Assembly: GCF_050016015.1 (NCBI RefSeq)
Contig: NZ_JBNHEQ010000195.1
Coordinates: 29,474 to 93,473, forward strand
Source: Trichodesmium sp002260545
Lineage (GTDB): Bacteria; Cyanobacteriota; Cyanobacteriia; Cyanobacteriales; Microcoleaceae
Length of the DNA: 64,000 nucleotides
Reading direction: 5' to 3'
The translations under genes and the position numbers were made by a program. This document shows positions 17,893 through 27,134 of the stretch, piece by piece; the stretch's first letter is position 1, and each line of letters opens with the position of its first letter. The notes below the pieces were generated by a model that did not search any database, had not been told where the DNA came from, and saw only the letters and a list, made by a program, of their open reading frames with translations.

Positions 17893-19098
17893 TTATTCTG
17901 GCAACTTATATTGCCCGACAATTTTCTTAGCAAACTCTGGCACATGAGCCTCTAATTTTTCTGGATGATTCCGCTTTACATAGAGATAATTTCTTGTGAA
18001 ATGGGAATCAATAGAAAACCGCCCATATTCCAAACCTTTAGGACCAATTCTTTCAATTACAACTCCCATTAATTTTGCGGCCCACATTGGTAAAGTTACA
18101 GCTTGGTCATAAGCTGGAATACTTTGTTGAACAGCTTGATGTCTATCTCCCTGAGATATAACAGGTTGAGTATCTAATTGATTCATCACCAAATCTAACA
18201 TCTCTTTTCCCGTCTCATTTCTAACAGTAATCCACTGCCAACCAAAGGTAGCTCCCATATATCCTACTACTAAATCTGCTAAACCATTTACATAGTCAAA
18301 ACAACTCAGACAAGAAGGAGCAAAAATATCTTTTAGCTTTTTGGTATTCAAACCAAAAAAAGGTACTTTTTCTATCGAGCCATCCTCATGTTTAAAGTGT
18401 ACTCTAAAATCTTGCATAAACTCATAATGTACAACAGTTTCTGGAGACTTACTTGTAGTTTCTAAGAACTTTTGCAAACCCTCTCTTGTCACATTATCCA
18501 CACAAGGAGTTCCCAAAACATAGAGCTTTTCTAAACCTAATTGTTTTTCCACAGCTCGTAATGCTTGAATCTGACAACCAACCCCTATTACTAATAATTT
18601 TTTCATGCCAGATTTTTCAATTTCTTCTAATACTGAAAGATTAGGAGAAAGAGTCGGTTTATTAACTTTTGCTGCCAATACTTCCTCTGGAGTCCGAGCA
18701 ATAACTGGCATTGGTTGAAAGCGGTCTTCTTTCGTGTTTTGCACACAAACCACACCCTCAACAATATTTTGGTTGAGCATTTCACAGGCGATCGTACTCA
18801 CAATACCAGTCCATTGTGCGCCTTCAATAGGTTGTTTTTTTCGAGCTGCCATCATATCTTGATGAACGCCAAAATAGGTTTCATTTTCCCGATCCAGGTT
18901 GCGAGTGCGTCCGTGAGTTTGTTGTTCAAGGTTGTCGAATTGTTGATTAAGAAATGCACAGGCGTCCTTGACATAATGGATATAATATGTATCGCACAAA
19001 CCACATTCGCTACAGAGTTCTTTAGCAGGACGACGGGCACCTGGTCTGAGAGCTTTAGCTTTCTTGTGTTTAGGGGTGTTTGGAGTTGAGATAGTCAT
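17893..19098 (-). CDS. bciB: 3,8-divinyl chlorophyllide a 8-vinyl reductase, BciB / F420H2-dehydrogenase beta-subunit family
   Basis: 401 residues. An Fe-S/flavin protein of the FrhB family; the cyanobacterial member (slr1923 type) reduces the 8-vinyl group of divinyl chlorophyllide using reduced ferredoxin, and relatives reduce 7-hydroxymethyl chlorophyll a. Seen: the cysteine cluster LCSECGLCDTYY near residue 30, the central GVGCQIQALRAVEK, GTPCVDN, and CLSCFDYVNGLADL near residue 270. The length and cysteine pattern match the cyanobacterial reductase closely. It stands alone, reading toward the hybrid kinase. Assignment to BciB rather than the 7-HMC reductase branch is from overall resemblance. 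Confidence 0.85.
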   Translation of the reverse strand: MTISTPNTPKHKKAKALRPGARRPAKELCSECGLCDTYYIHYVKDACAFLNQQFDNLEQQTHGRTRNLDRENETYFGVHQDMMAARKKQPIEGAQWTGIVSTIACEMLNQNIVEGVVCVQNTKEDRFQPMPVIARTPEEVLAAKVNKPTLSPNLSVLEEIEKSGMKKLLVIGVGCQIQALRAVEKQLGLEKLYVLGTPCVDNVTREGLQKFLETTSKSPETVVHYEFMQDFRVHFKHEDGSIEKVPFFGLNTKKLKDIFAPSCLSCFDYVNGLADLVVGYMGATFGWQWITVRNETGKEMLDLVMNQLDTQPVISQGDRHQAVQQSIPAYDQAVTLPMWAAKLMGVVIERIGPKGLEYGRFSIDSHFTRNYLYVKRNHPEKLEAHVPEFAKKIVGQYKLPE

Positions 19099-19336
19099 TG
19101 AAAATTGATTTGTTAAAGTTAGTGACTTTTATTTAGGATACCCTAGTTAGAGTGACTTTGAATATCATAATAAACAGGCGATCGCTTTGTACCCATTCAT
19201 CTACAATCAATAATTGCTATAATAGACATTTAAAAATTCTCTTTTTGGGTATTCTAATTTCTGGTTAAACTACCTAAACAGACCTTATTAGCTGTGCTGA
19301 AAATAGCTGTCTTGTCTAGTTCTTTACCTTATAATA

Positions 19337-19552
19337 GTGACAAGTTTTTTTCCAGTATATCCAGGCACTAAGCAAGTTAATAGTCTAATCTTTGCCCAAG
19401 TAAATGTTCAGCCTAACCCTCAACTTAGTGCTGACCTTGAGCCAAAAAAGACAAGTCAGCTCACCGAACAAAAAACAGAGGAAAATTCGGAAAATTATGA
19501 TGAAAATAAAGAGCTAGAAAAGTGGTTAATTTTAATCAAAGAGTTAGTATAA
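19337..19552 (+). CDS. Possible small exported protein, unknown
   Basis: About 71 residues if the GTG at 19337 is used. In frame upstream the sequence stays open to TAG at 19304 and reads LSCLVLYLIIVTSFFPVYP, a hydrophobic stretch like a signal peptide, then VNSLIFAQVN and a charged tail (TEENSENYDENKELEK). There is no ATG and no good ribosome site. It could be a real small secreted protein with a rare start, a broken one, or chance. No family recognised. Confidence 0.25.
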   Translation: MTSFFPVYPGTKQVNSLIFAQVNVQPNPQLSADLEPKKTSQLTEQKTEENSENYDENKELEKWLILIKELV

Positions 19553-19863
19553 TTTTCGGCTTGATTAGTTAAATTAAAATTCATCATAATTTCTCCTAAT
19601 TTTTTTCTTGATTATAGCAATTTTCAGGTTCATAAACCTGGTTTATAGAATTTATGATTTTAGCAACAATATTAGGGCAATAAACCCGGTTTATTGTTTG
19701 GGTAAAAAAGTTAAAGTCATAGCTCCAAATTATGTTATAGTATTTCTCAGACTAATGAGGTACACCTATCTTTATTTCTATTAGACATCTCCAATAATAA
19801 ACAATAAAATCAATTATTTCTGCCTACTCCCTACTCCCTAATCCCTATTCCCTATTCCCTTTT
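19553..19863. other. Spacer with palindromic and heptamer repeats
   Basis: Contains two ataaacc[ct]ggtttat palindromes (about 19631-19646 and 19681-19697), a lone arm of the TATAGC-type element (19738-19770) and ttcccta heptamers (19841-19860) ending three bases before the rsmB start codon. Confidence 0.55.
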
Positions 19864-21222
19864 ATGAATAATAACCCCCGTCAATTAGCTTTTATCATCC
19901 TCCAAGAAATATATCGAAAACAAGCTTTTGCTGATTTTGCTTTAGATAAATATCTGAGAAAAAATGACTTAATTGATGCTAACCGCAGATTAGTTACAGA
20001 ATTAGTTTATGGTTGTGTCAGAAGAGAGCGATCGCTTGATGCTATTATCGACGAATTAGCTAAAAAGAAATCTCATCAACAAAACCCTGATTTACGCATT
20101 ATTCTCCATATTGGTTTATATCAATTATCTTATTTAGAACACATTCCCGAATCGGCAGCAGTTGATACAACGGTTGAGTTAGCTAAACAAAATAAGTTTG
20201 CTAAATTAGCTGGTTTTGTTAATGGTTTACTCCGAGAATATATTCGGCGCGACTTGACTATAAATCTGCCAGAAAATCCAGTGCAAAAATTAGGAATATC
20301 CTATAGTTTTCCTGACTGGATAATTGAATATTGGATAGAAAAATTAGGTTTAACCGAAGCAGAAGAATTATGTTCATGGTTCAATCAATCTCCAAGTATT
20401 GATTTAAGAATTAATCCTCTCAAAACTTCTCTTGAAGAAGTAGAAATAGCAATTAAAAATACAGGTATTTCTGTTAGCAGAATTTCCCAACTTCCCCAAG
20501 CATTAAGATTAACTGGAGCAGTCGGTAAAATCCAAAAATTACCAGGTTATAACGAAGGTTGGTCGTCAGTTCAAGATAGTAGCGCTCAATTAGTTAGTTA
20601 TTTATTAAATCCCCAACCAGGAGAAATAATAATTGATGCCTGTGCTGCTCCTGGAGGTAAAACAACTCATATAGCAGAATTAATGGGAGATAATGGTAAA
20701 ATTTTTGCTATTGATAAAACTGCTTCTCGACTGAAAAAATTAGAGCAAAATGCCGAAAGATTGCAGTTAAAATCTATTTCTATTTCTACAGGTGATAGTC
20801 GAAATTTACCACAATTTATTAATCAAGCTGACCGAGTTTTATTAGACGTACCTTGTTCTGGTTTAGGAACTTTACACCGTCGGGCAGATGCGCGGTGGAG
20901 ACAAACTTTAGAGAATATTCAAGAACTAGCAAAACTTCAGAGTGAATTATTAGAAACTGCTGCTAAATGGGTGAAACCTGGAGGAATTTTAGTATATGCG
21001 ACTTGCACAATTTATCCTTTAGAAAATGAGGGAATTATTGAAGAGTTTTTAGCTAATAATTCTGAGTGGGAAATTGAAGCCCCGAACATTGATTTTATAG
21101 TTTCTCCTTGTACAGAAGGATGGATAAAAGTTTGGCCTCATAGAGAACAAATGGATGGATTTTTTATGGTTAAGTTAAGAAGGAAGAAGGAAGAAGAAAG
21201 AAGGAAGAAGGAAAGATATTAA
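19864..21222 (+). CDS. rsmB: 16S rRNA (cytosine-967-C5)-methyltransferase RsmB
   Basis: 452 residues. Methylates C967 of 16S rRNA using SAM. The N-terminal 130 residues are the NusB-like RNA-binding domain (PRQLAFIILQEIYRKQAFAD...LVYGCVRRERSLD). The C-terminal Rossmann methyltransferase shows DACAAPGGKTTHIAEL (SAM site), LDVPCSGLGTLHRRADARW (motif IV Cys) and YATCTIYPLENE (motif VI catalytic Cys). The last 15 residues are a run of R/K/E encoded by a gaagaagga repeat, probably replication slippage. No clear ribosome site; TTCCCT repeats abut the start. Confidence 0.95.
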   Translation: MNNNPRQLAFIILQEIYRKQAFADFALDKYLRKNDLIDANRRLVTELVYGCVRRERSLDAIIDELAKKKSHQQNPDLRIILHIGLYQLSYLEHIPESAAVDTTVELAKQNKFAKLAGFVNGLLREYIRRDLTINLPENPVQKLGISYSFPDWIIEYWIEKLGLTEAEELCSWFNQSPSIDLRINPLKTSLEEVEIAIKNTGISVSRISQLPQALRLTGAVGKIQKLPGYNEGWSSVQDSSAQLVSYLLNPQPGEIIIDACAAPGGKTTHIAELMGDNGKIFAIDKTASRLKKLEQNAERLQLKSISISTGDSRNLPQFINQADRVLLDVPCSGLGTLHRRADARWRQTLENIQELAKLQSELLETAAKWVKPGGILVYATCTIYPLENEGIIEEFLANNSEWEIEAPNIDFIVSPCTEGWIKVWPHREQMDGFFMVKLRRKKEEERRKKERY

Positions 21223-21333
21223 TAATTAGTGCGATTTTTCGGGAACCGTGCATCTTGCTCGCGTGGGTGTACCTCACCCTACTGGACTGTTTTACCTTAT
21301 AATATAGAAACAAACACAAAAAAAGGAGTAATT

Positions 21334-21552
21334 ATGAATTTAGTTTGTGAACTTCATCAGGGAATTTCTGAAAATGAGGCTAAGTTATTCTTAGCAATAA
21401 AATTATATGAAGTTAATAAACTTTCTTTAGGAAAAGCAGCAAAATTAGCAGGATATTCTAAATGAGATTTTATAGAAGTTTTAGGACAATATAAAATCCC
21501 TAATTTTAATTATTATGCTGAATAATTGCGGGAAGAGGTAAGTAATGACTGA
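21334..21552 (+). pseudogene. UPF0175-family antitoxin, broken by two stops
   Basis: ATG 21334 follows aaaggag with ideal spacing. The product reads MNLVCELHQGISENEAKLF... LSLGKAAKLAGYSK, the normal start of UPF0175 proteins, then TGA at 21463. In the same frame it continues DFIEVLGQYKIPNFNYYAE, TAA at 21523, then LREEVSND to TGA at 21550. The first TGA sits where the family usually has Arg (CGA to TGA) and the TAA where Glu or Gln is expected. The end overlaps the ATG of a PIN-type reading frame, the usual arrangement of a toxin-antitoxin pair. Confidence 0.75.
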
Positions 21553-21660
21553 TTTAATTATTGCTGATAGTAGCTGTTTAATCTGGTTAGAAATAATTGG
21601 TAAAATAGATTGATTACCGCAGTATAAAAAAAAATATATGTCTTAAAAGAAAAAGTCAAA
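21545..21660 (+). pseudogene. PIN-domain (VapC/DUF3368-like) toxin remnant
   Basis: ATG 21545 overlaps the antitoxin end. It reads MTDLIIADSSCLIWLEIIGKID, matching the first strand of PIN toxins with the acidic D8, then TGA at 21611, then LPQYKKKY in frame, which fits the usual LLPQLYKKIYV. Homology fades at about 21660, 20 bp before the reverse transcriptase start, so only about 40 of roughly 150 codons remain. Non-functional. Confidence 0.6.
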
Positions 21661-21678
21661 TATTTTCTAATTTTCGAT

Positions 21679-23848
21679 ATGGACTTAGATGAAATTATTA
21701 AAAATGGTATTGAATACTACGGTCAAAAAAACTACGAACAAGCTATTGAATACTTTAACCAAATTATCAGTTTTAATCCTAACTATACTAAAGCATATCA
21801 CTACCGAGCTTTAGTTCGGCGACGGCAAAGAGATGACCAAGGTGCTAGAGAAGACTTGAAGCAAGCATCCTTACTTTTGGGAGACCGAGAATACACTGCC
21901 ATGTCTCAACAAATGCTGGAGTTAATTGGTCGCGATTATCAACACGAATCTCCCCCAATAGAGTATGATGATGATTGGTATTATCAGCAGGATAATTGGA
22001 TTTTTTATGATGAAAATTGGTACAGTGATTATGATGAATTGTCAGAAATATTTCCCGAATATTTTCCTCCCTCTTGGGAATATGAAACTGATATATTAGA
22101 TGGATATGCTTGGGCAGGAGAAGAGTTAGAACGACTCGAAAGATGGCTCTGTAGAAAACTAGAACGTGCTTGTTATCTTCATAAAAAACGTGCAATAAAT
22201 GCCGAATTTAATGAGAATAAATTACGGGAAAATAACTTACCATTATGTAATTCCCATGAAGAGATTGCTGCTGCTATAGGAATTAGTATTTCCGGATTAC
22301 GTTGGTTAGTTTATTCACAAAAAAAATACCACTATACTAATTTTAAAATACCAAAAAAAACTGGTGGAGAACGAAACATATCTGCACCTATTCCTCAATT
22401 GAAAAAAGCACAAAACTGGATTCTAAATAATATTTTAACCAAAATCAAACCACACGATGCTGCTCACGGATTCCGTACTCAATGTTCCATAGTTACGAAT
22501 GCTCGACCACACTTAGGGAAAGAAGTTATTATTAATATTGACTTAAAAGACTTTTTTCCTTCTATTTCATATAAACGAGTTAAAGGGCTTTTTAAATCTT
22601 TTGGATACTCAGAAACAGCATCAATAATCTTTGGTTTAATTTGTACTGCACCAAAATTAAAAGAGATAGAATGGGAAGGAAAACCACATCAATTATTATC
22701 CTGGACAGAACGTTATTTACCCGTAAGTATTCACCTATTAGCATTCTGCACGAAATGCGGAATGCTGGGCAAAGAGCTTTTGTAAAGAATCAAGCAATTC
22801 TAAGATTAGCTGATGACCAACTTTATTCATAACTTTTAATTCTCTTTAGAGGCTAATTTATTCTTTGCTGATAGCTAATAGCTGACGGCTGAATGCTTAC
22901 ATTTACCCCAGGGTTCTCCCAGTAGTCCAGCTATTAGTAACCTTCTTTGTCGGAAGTTAGATAGCAGGTTAACTGAAATGGCTATAAAATATGGTTTTAA
23001 TTATACTCGTTATGCTGATGACCTAACTTTTTCTGGTTCTGGAGAGAGTCTCAAATATATTTCTCAGATTCTGAAAAACACGCGATTAATTGTCAGATTC
23101 CAAGACTTTGAAATTAACGAAAATAAAACTATAATTATGCGGAAATCTCGGCGACAAGAAGTTACTGGAATTGTTGTCAATAGTGAGTTGAATATTTCTA
23201 GAGAAACTTTAAAACGCTTCCGCGCTACTCTATATAATCTTGAGAAATACGGTTTAGAAAATCGACATTGGGGGAACTCTCAAGGTGGTGATATTATTGC
23301 CTCAATTGAAGGATTTGCTAATTTTGTATGTATGATAAATCCTCAAAAAGGAGCTAAATTTCAACAGCAAGTAACTCGGATTAAAGAAAAATATAGACCT
23401 AAAAAAACACAAGACAGTCTCACTCCCCAACTCATAACTAAATCCGATATTATTGCTTTAATTAATGACGATATCAGAAAGTTGCATTGGAGTAATCGAG
23501 ATAGGCGAATATATTTAAGGCAAGTTTACGGGAAACAATCACTTCAACAATTTACAGAAGAACAATTGCTGAAAGTACAGCATCATTTAAAAAATCATTT
23601 AACAATCAGTATACAAACCCCAATACAAATTTTTTTTCCTGGAAATTAGTCATGTTGACAGGAGTCAGCTTTGTAGTTTTTTAGATGCTTTATCCCAAAA
23701 AAATACAGAGGTCGCTCGCTTGGGGTGGAGCAGACTACGGGAACAAAATTATCTTGAAGAAACTTATGAGAAATATATGCCTAAATACTTAACCTACCAA
23801 GAGTTACTAGAATTTCTAGAATACTTGAAATCTCAGCCAAGTCCATAA
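21679..23848 (+). pseudogene. TPR-retron-type reverse transcriptase, broken by a MITE and a frameshift
   Basis: The N-terminus (residues 1-75) is a TPR pair (YGQKNYEQAIEYFNQII...AYHYRALVRRRQ). An acidic/aromatic linker follows, then a reverse transcriptase: KKTGGERNISAPIPQLKKAQ (RT1), NARPH (the NAxxH of retron enzymes), INIDLKDFFPSIS (RT3), YLPQGSPSSPAISN (RT4), RYADDLTFSG (catalytic YADD) and EVTGIVVN (the retron VTG motif). A 178-bp element (22723-22900) with an 8-bp target duplication splits RT4, and a stop inside it ends the first half at 22785. Removing element plus one duplicate rejoins the frame exactly. A second lesion at an 8-T run (about 23629-23638) shifts the tail; dropping one T opens the frame to TAA at 23846. 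No msr/msd RNA was recognised upstream. Confidence 0.85.
22723..22900 (+). mobile_element. MITE with GTAAGC termini inside the reverse transcriptase gene
   Basis: 178 bp flanked by the direct repeat ATTTACCC (22715-22722 and 22901-22908). Termini gtaagtattcacctattagc and gctgacggctgaatgcttac are imperfect inverted repeats. It has no coding capacity. 8-bp duplications and 5'-GTAAGC ends are the hallmarks of the IS66 family, so an IS66-type transposase elsewhere in the genome probably moved it (inference). Confidence 0.9.
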
Positions 23849-24136
23849 TTCTTATTTGAGATATTGTCCAACTCAAGATAAAAGTTATCAAATAGATATC
23901 CCTCTATTTTTGAACCATGTTATAGTTATGAAGTTACGCACAACTGTTAATAGGCAAAACAGCCTTGCAATCTGGGCGGTGGAGCGCCGTCCATGTCTTA
24001 ATGATAACTCTTAATCGCCTGACCATCCGGTTTTCGGCGAATCACCAAAATACTAATATTGTTTGGTGGACATTTACGAAGGGGTAATCTGTTAGCAGGG
24101 GTGCGTTGCATTATATTACTTTACCCCACTCAGCGC

Positions 24137-24350
24137 CAGTAGGGTGCGTTAGGCGCTAGCCGTAACGCACCACTATATAATTCAAAAATCACATAAGGAA
24201 TTAATGATTAAGTAATCTGTGGGATGGGTTAAGCTTCCCTAAAAAATGGCGGGTTAAGCATTCATAAAAGATGGTGCGTTACGCTTTCCTTTCCTGCGGA
24301 ATGCTTCGCAAACGAAATGCTGCGCAAACGCTAACACACCCTACTGGACT
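24137..24350 (+). repeat. AGTAGGGTGCGTTAG element, copy 1
   Basis: Starts cagtagggtgcgttaggcgc and ends acgctaacacaccctactgg; the terminal 14-15 bases form an inverted repeat. Internal 'taatctgtgggatgggttaa' and 'cctgcggaatgcttcgcaaa' match copy 2. A 70-bp mini-version with the same GTGCGTTA/TAACGCAC arms lies at 25833-25902. Confidence 0.8.
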
Positions 24351-24422
24351 CTGACTTGAAAATAATCAAGGTAATAAACCCGGTTTCTTGTTTCGCTGCG
24401 TAACTCTTATTCACCCTCAATT

Positions 24423-24650
24423 CAGTAGGGTGTGTTAGGCGCTAGCCGTAACGCACCACTATTAATATTAACTCAAAAATCACATAAGGAATTAATTATC
24501 AAGTAATCTGTGGGATGGGTTAAGCTTCCCTAAGAAATGGTGCGTTACGCTTTGCTCAGTGGATTAAAAGATGGTGCGTTACGCTTTCCTTTCCTGCGGA
24601 ATGCTTCGCAAACGGAATGCTGCGCAAACGCTAACACACCCTACTGGACT
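24423..24650 (+). repeat. AGTAGGGTGTGTTAG element, copy 2
   Basis: Same orientation and termini as copy 1, 286 bp downstream, about 90 percent alike by eye, but with the internal 'gatggtgcgttacgctttgc' unit doubled. It ends 65 bp before the phosphatase start codon. Confidence 0.8.
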
Positions 24651-24715
24651 TCCCACAATTTTTAACTTGACAAATCTAATATATTCTATGAATAGTACCT
24701 AATTTAAAATTACTC

Positions 24716-25675
24716 ATGGCATACGATCGCGAAAAACAAATAGCAATAGAATCTGCCCTAGCAGCAGCTAAACTCTGTGAACAGGTGCGTGGCAATATAC
24801 CCCCCGCAATGGAAAAGGGCGACAAAAGTCCTGTAACTATTGCTGACTATGGCGCTCAGGCGTTGATTTGCAAAGTTTTAGCTGAGGTTTTTCCGGATGA
24901 CCCAGTGGTGGGAGAAGAAGATGCAACTGATTTACAGACTCCAGAAATGGCAGAAAACTTGACAAAAGTGACAAATTATGTAAAGGAACAAATTGCAGAT
25001 GCTACCCCAGAACAGGTGGTACAGTGGATTAACCAAGGTAACGGTAAAGTTGGACCTCGTTATTGGACGTTAGACCCCATTGATGGCACAAAAGGGTTCT
25101 TACGTCAAGACCAATATGCAGTAGCATTAGCATTAGTGGAAGGAGGAGAAGTTAAGGTCGGGGTGTTAGCTTGTCCGGCGATGCCAGTAGAAAACAACAA
25201 ACCAGGAATGCTATATGTAGCAGTGCGGGGTGAAGGGGCAGCAATGATGCCAATAGCAGGAGGCGAACTGACTCCAATTAAGGTTGTGCAGGCGGATGAT
25301 ACTGCTAATCTCCGGTTTGTTGAAAGTGTGGAAAGTTCCCACGGCGACCAAGATCGTCAGAATGCTGTAGCAAAAGCAGCAGGTATTACCGAGCCATCAG
25401 TTAGGGTAGACTCCCAAGCAAAATATGGTATTGTGGCATCTGGAAAAGCTGCTTTATATTTGCGTTTGCCCTCACCGAAGTCTCCAAACTACCGAGAAAA
25501 TATTTGGGATCATGCTGCTGGAGCGATCGTTGTTGAGGAAGCAGGAGGGCGCGTCACTGATCTAAATGGTAAACCTTTGAATTTTGCTGATGGCTCGAAA
25601 ATGGTTGATAACCGGGGTGTGGTTGTGAGTAATGGGATAATTCATGACCAGGTTTTATCTGCTTTAAAAGAATAG
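24716..25675 (+). CDS. 3'(2'),5'-bisphosphate nucleotidase, HAL2/CysQ-like (inositol monophosphatase superfamily)
   Basis: 319 residues. Removes the 3' phosphate from PAP/PAPS-type nucleotides, keeping sulfate assimilation running; it is Mg-dependent and lithium-sensitive in the family. Seen: the metal ligands VGEEDATD (about 63-70), LDPIDGTKGFLRQ (D120, D123) and the C-terminal WDHAAGAIVVEEAGGRVTD. The long insert between the first two motifs is typical of HAL2-like proteins rather than plain inositol phosphatases. Stands alone. Exact substrate inferred from subfamily. Confidence 0.85.
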   Translation: MAYDREKQIAIESALAAAKLCEQVRGNIPPAMEKGDKSPVTIADYGAQALICKVLAEVFPDDPVVGEEDATDLQTPEMAENLTKVTNYVKEQIADATPEQVVQWINQGNGKVGPRYWTLDPIDGTKGFLRQDQYAVALALVEGGEVKVGVLACPAMPVENNKPGMLYVAVRGEGAAMMPIAGGELTPIKVVQADDTANLRFVESVESSHGDQDRQNAVAKAAGITEPSVRVDSQAKYGIVASGKAALYLRLPSPKSPNYRENIWDHAAGAIVVEEAGGRVTDLNGKPLNFADGSKMVDNRGVVVSNGIIHDQVLSALKE

Positions 25676-25832
25676 ACATCTGTATAATTCTAGTAGTGGA
25701 CTGACACACCTTAAATGGTGCAATAGATGTAGGTTGGGTTGAGGAACCGAAACCCAACAAAAATTTTGCTCCCCTACTCCCTTACTCCCCCACTCCCCTA
25801 CTCCCTAATGCACTAAATTAGTTGTGTCGGTC

Positions 25833-25902
25833 CAGTAGGGTGCGTTAGGCGGCTAAAATTTAGACGGTGAAAGGTATTTAACAATCCGTCGTAACGCACC
25901 AT
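25833..25902 (+). repeat. Short AGTAGGGTGCGTTAGG / CGTAACGCACC repeat
   Basis: About 70 bp: cagtagggtgcgttaggcgg ... cgtcgtaacgcacc. Inverted GGTGCGTTA/TAACGCACC arms as in the larger elements at 24137 and 24423. It lies just past the 3' end of the broken Uma2 gene. Confidence 0.6.
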
Positions 25903-25926
25903 TTAATATGTTTCGGTCTACTAAAA

Positions 25927-26501
25927 CTATGTTTCCCCAAAACTGACATCTTCATACAAATTATCAATGCTAGTACGAAAGTCAATGCTTGCTAGGTGAA
26001 TTTCACTGCCTTGAGTGTAGGTATGTAATACCCAAAGTCCCTCTGCATTACGACGGAAGCATTCCAAACGTTGGCGTTTTTGGTTAATTAAGACGTATTC
26101 TTGTAGAGTTTGTAATTGCTGATAGTTAGCAAATTTGTCACCCCGATCAAATGCTTCTGTGCTGTCAGATAAAACTTCCACTATTAAACAAGGATATTTT
26201 TTATGGTTTGTCAATGCTTGATCTCTCTGGCATCACAAGTTACCATGACATTGGGATAGTAGAATGTATTGGCAGTTTCTATATGAGCTTTCATGTCTGA
26301 CATATAGACGCGACAACCACTGCCTCGCAGAAAATTTCTTAATGCTGAAGCTAGGTTGAGGGAAATTGTGACATGGGCATCACTAGCACCTGCCATTGCG
26401 TATACTTGTCCGTTAATGTATTCGTGTTTGACGGAACTTATTTCTTCTCCTGCTAGATATTCTTTAGGAGAAATGTTATTTGTATTTTGGTTAGCAATCA
26501 T
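25927..26501 (-). pseudogene. Uma2 (DUF820) family nuclease-like protein, frameshifted
   Basis: PD-(D/E)XK-fold family expanded in cyanobacteria, role unknown. From ATG 26501 the protein reads SPKEYLAGEEISSVKHEYINGQ, normal for Uma2, through YYPNVMVTCDARE and then stops. The continuation YPCLIVEVLSDSTEAFDRGDK, with the catalytic E-x-L/S motif, is in the next frame from about 26214. Removing one GA from the agagag run at about 26221-26227 joins them as CDARDQALTNHKKYP, the usual family wording. So this is a 2-base slippage in one 191-residue gene. An intact relative is at 36840. Confidence 0.85.
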
Positions 26502-27134
26502 AATTTTCGAGATCAAGATATTATCATATAAGCGATAAAAAAGTTTTTGTTTGTAGTATTGCTCTAGCCCGAAGTATAGATATAGATATTGCTCAAACCC
26601 TACAAACTTTAATTATAAAAACTTAAATTAAGTACAAATCTATATATAATAGAAAATCTAGTGTAGCAATCAGGAATGAGATGTGAAAAAAACTGTAGGG
26701 GTTTGGAAACCAAACCCCATTAGACTACTCCAAAAATGACAAATAAAATCAATTATTATCCATAAATTATCAATTATTCTCTCCTGTTCCCTATTCCTTC
26801 TTCCTTCTTTTCTGGAGATGTCTATTATGTTGGCTAGGGTTTGGAGACCAAACCCCTGCAATAAAATCTTACAACCTATTTAGGATTACTATAGTTGTAA
26901 TAATTACATGAAAGGAAGGAAAATAAGAATAGAAAAACATGGTCATTTCAGTTATCAGTTAACAGTTAGCCTCTGATCGGAGGAACTCCGTTAACAGTTA
27001 TCAGTACCTCTATGGAATAAGGATGCTTGAAATACGGAATATGCTCTTTTTTTTATCCCCTTAAAAGAGGAGGCTTTAGACCAGAATTTTTCGATAACAG
27101 CAATAATTTAACTTCTGAATTCTAAATTCTGACT
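26502..27134. other. Gene-free region with AGGGGTTTGG repeat
   Basis: 26662-26895 is a TAGCAATC...GGATTACTATAG-bounded element holding 'tgtaggggtttggaaacc' and 'tttggagaccaaacccctgc' as inverted halves. 26942-27012 is a 'tttcagttatcagttaacag' repeat. A related AGGGGTTTGG unit is at 28573-28672. Nothing coding. Confidence 0.55.

Larger units (their letters stand above)
23849..24715. other. Gene-free region with a duplicated element
   Basis: No gene seen. Two 214-228 bp copies of an AGTAGGGTGYGTTAG element take up 24137-24350 and 24423-24650. The remainder includes 'ataataaacccggtttcttg' at 24370-24392, related to the palindromes near 8350 and 19690. Confidence 0.6.

Noticed and set aside
21553..21678. 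Retron msr/msd RNA upstream of the reverse transcriptase
   Set aside because: The interval is filled by the PIN toxin remnant and shows no stem pair or branching-G context that I could recognise.
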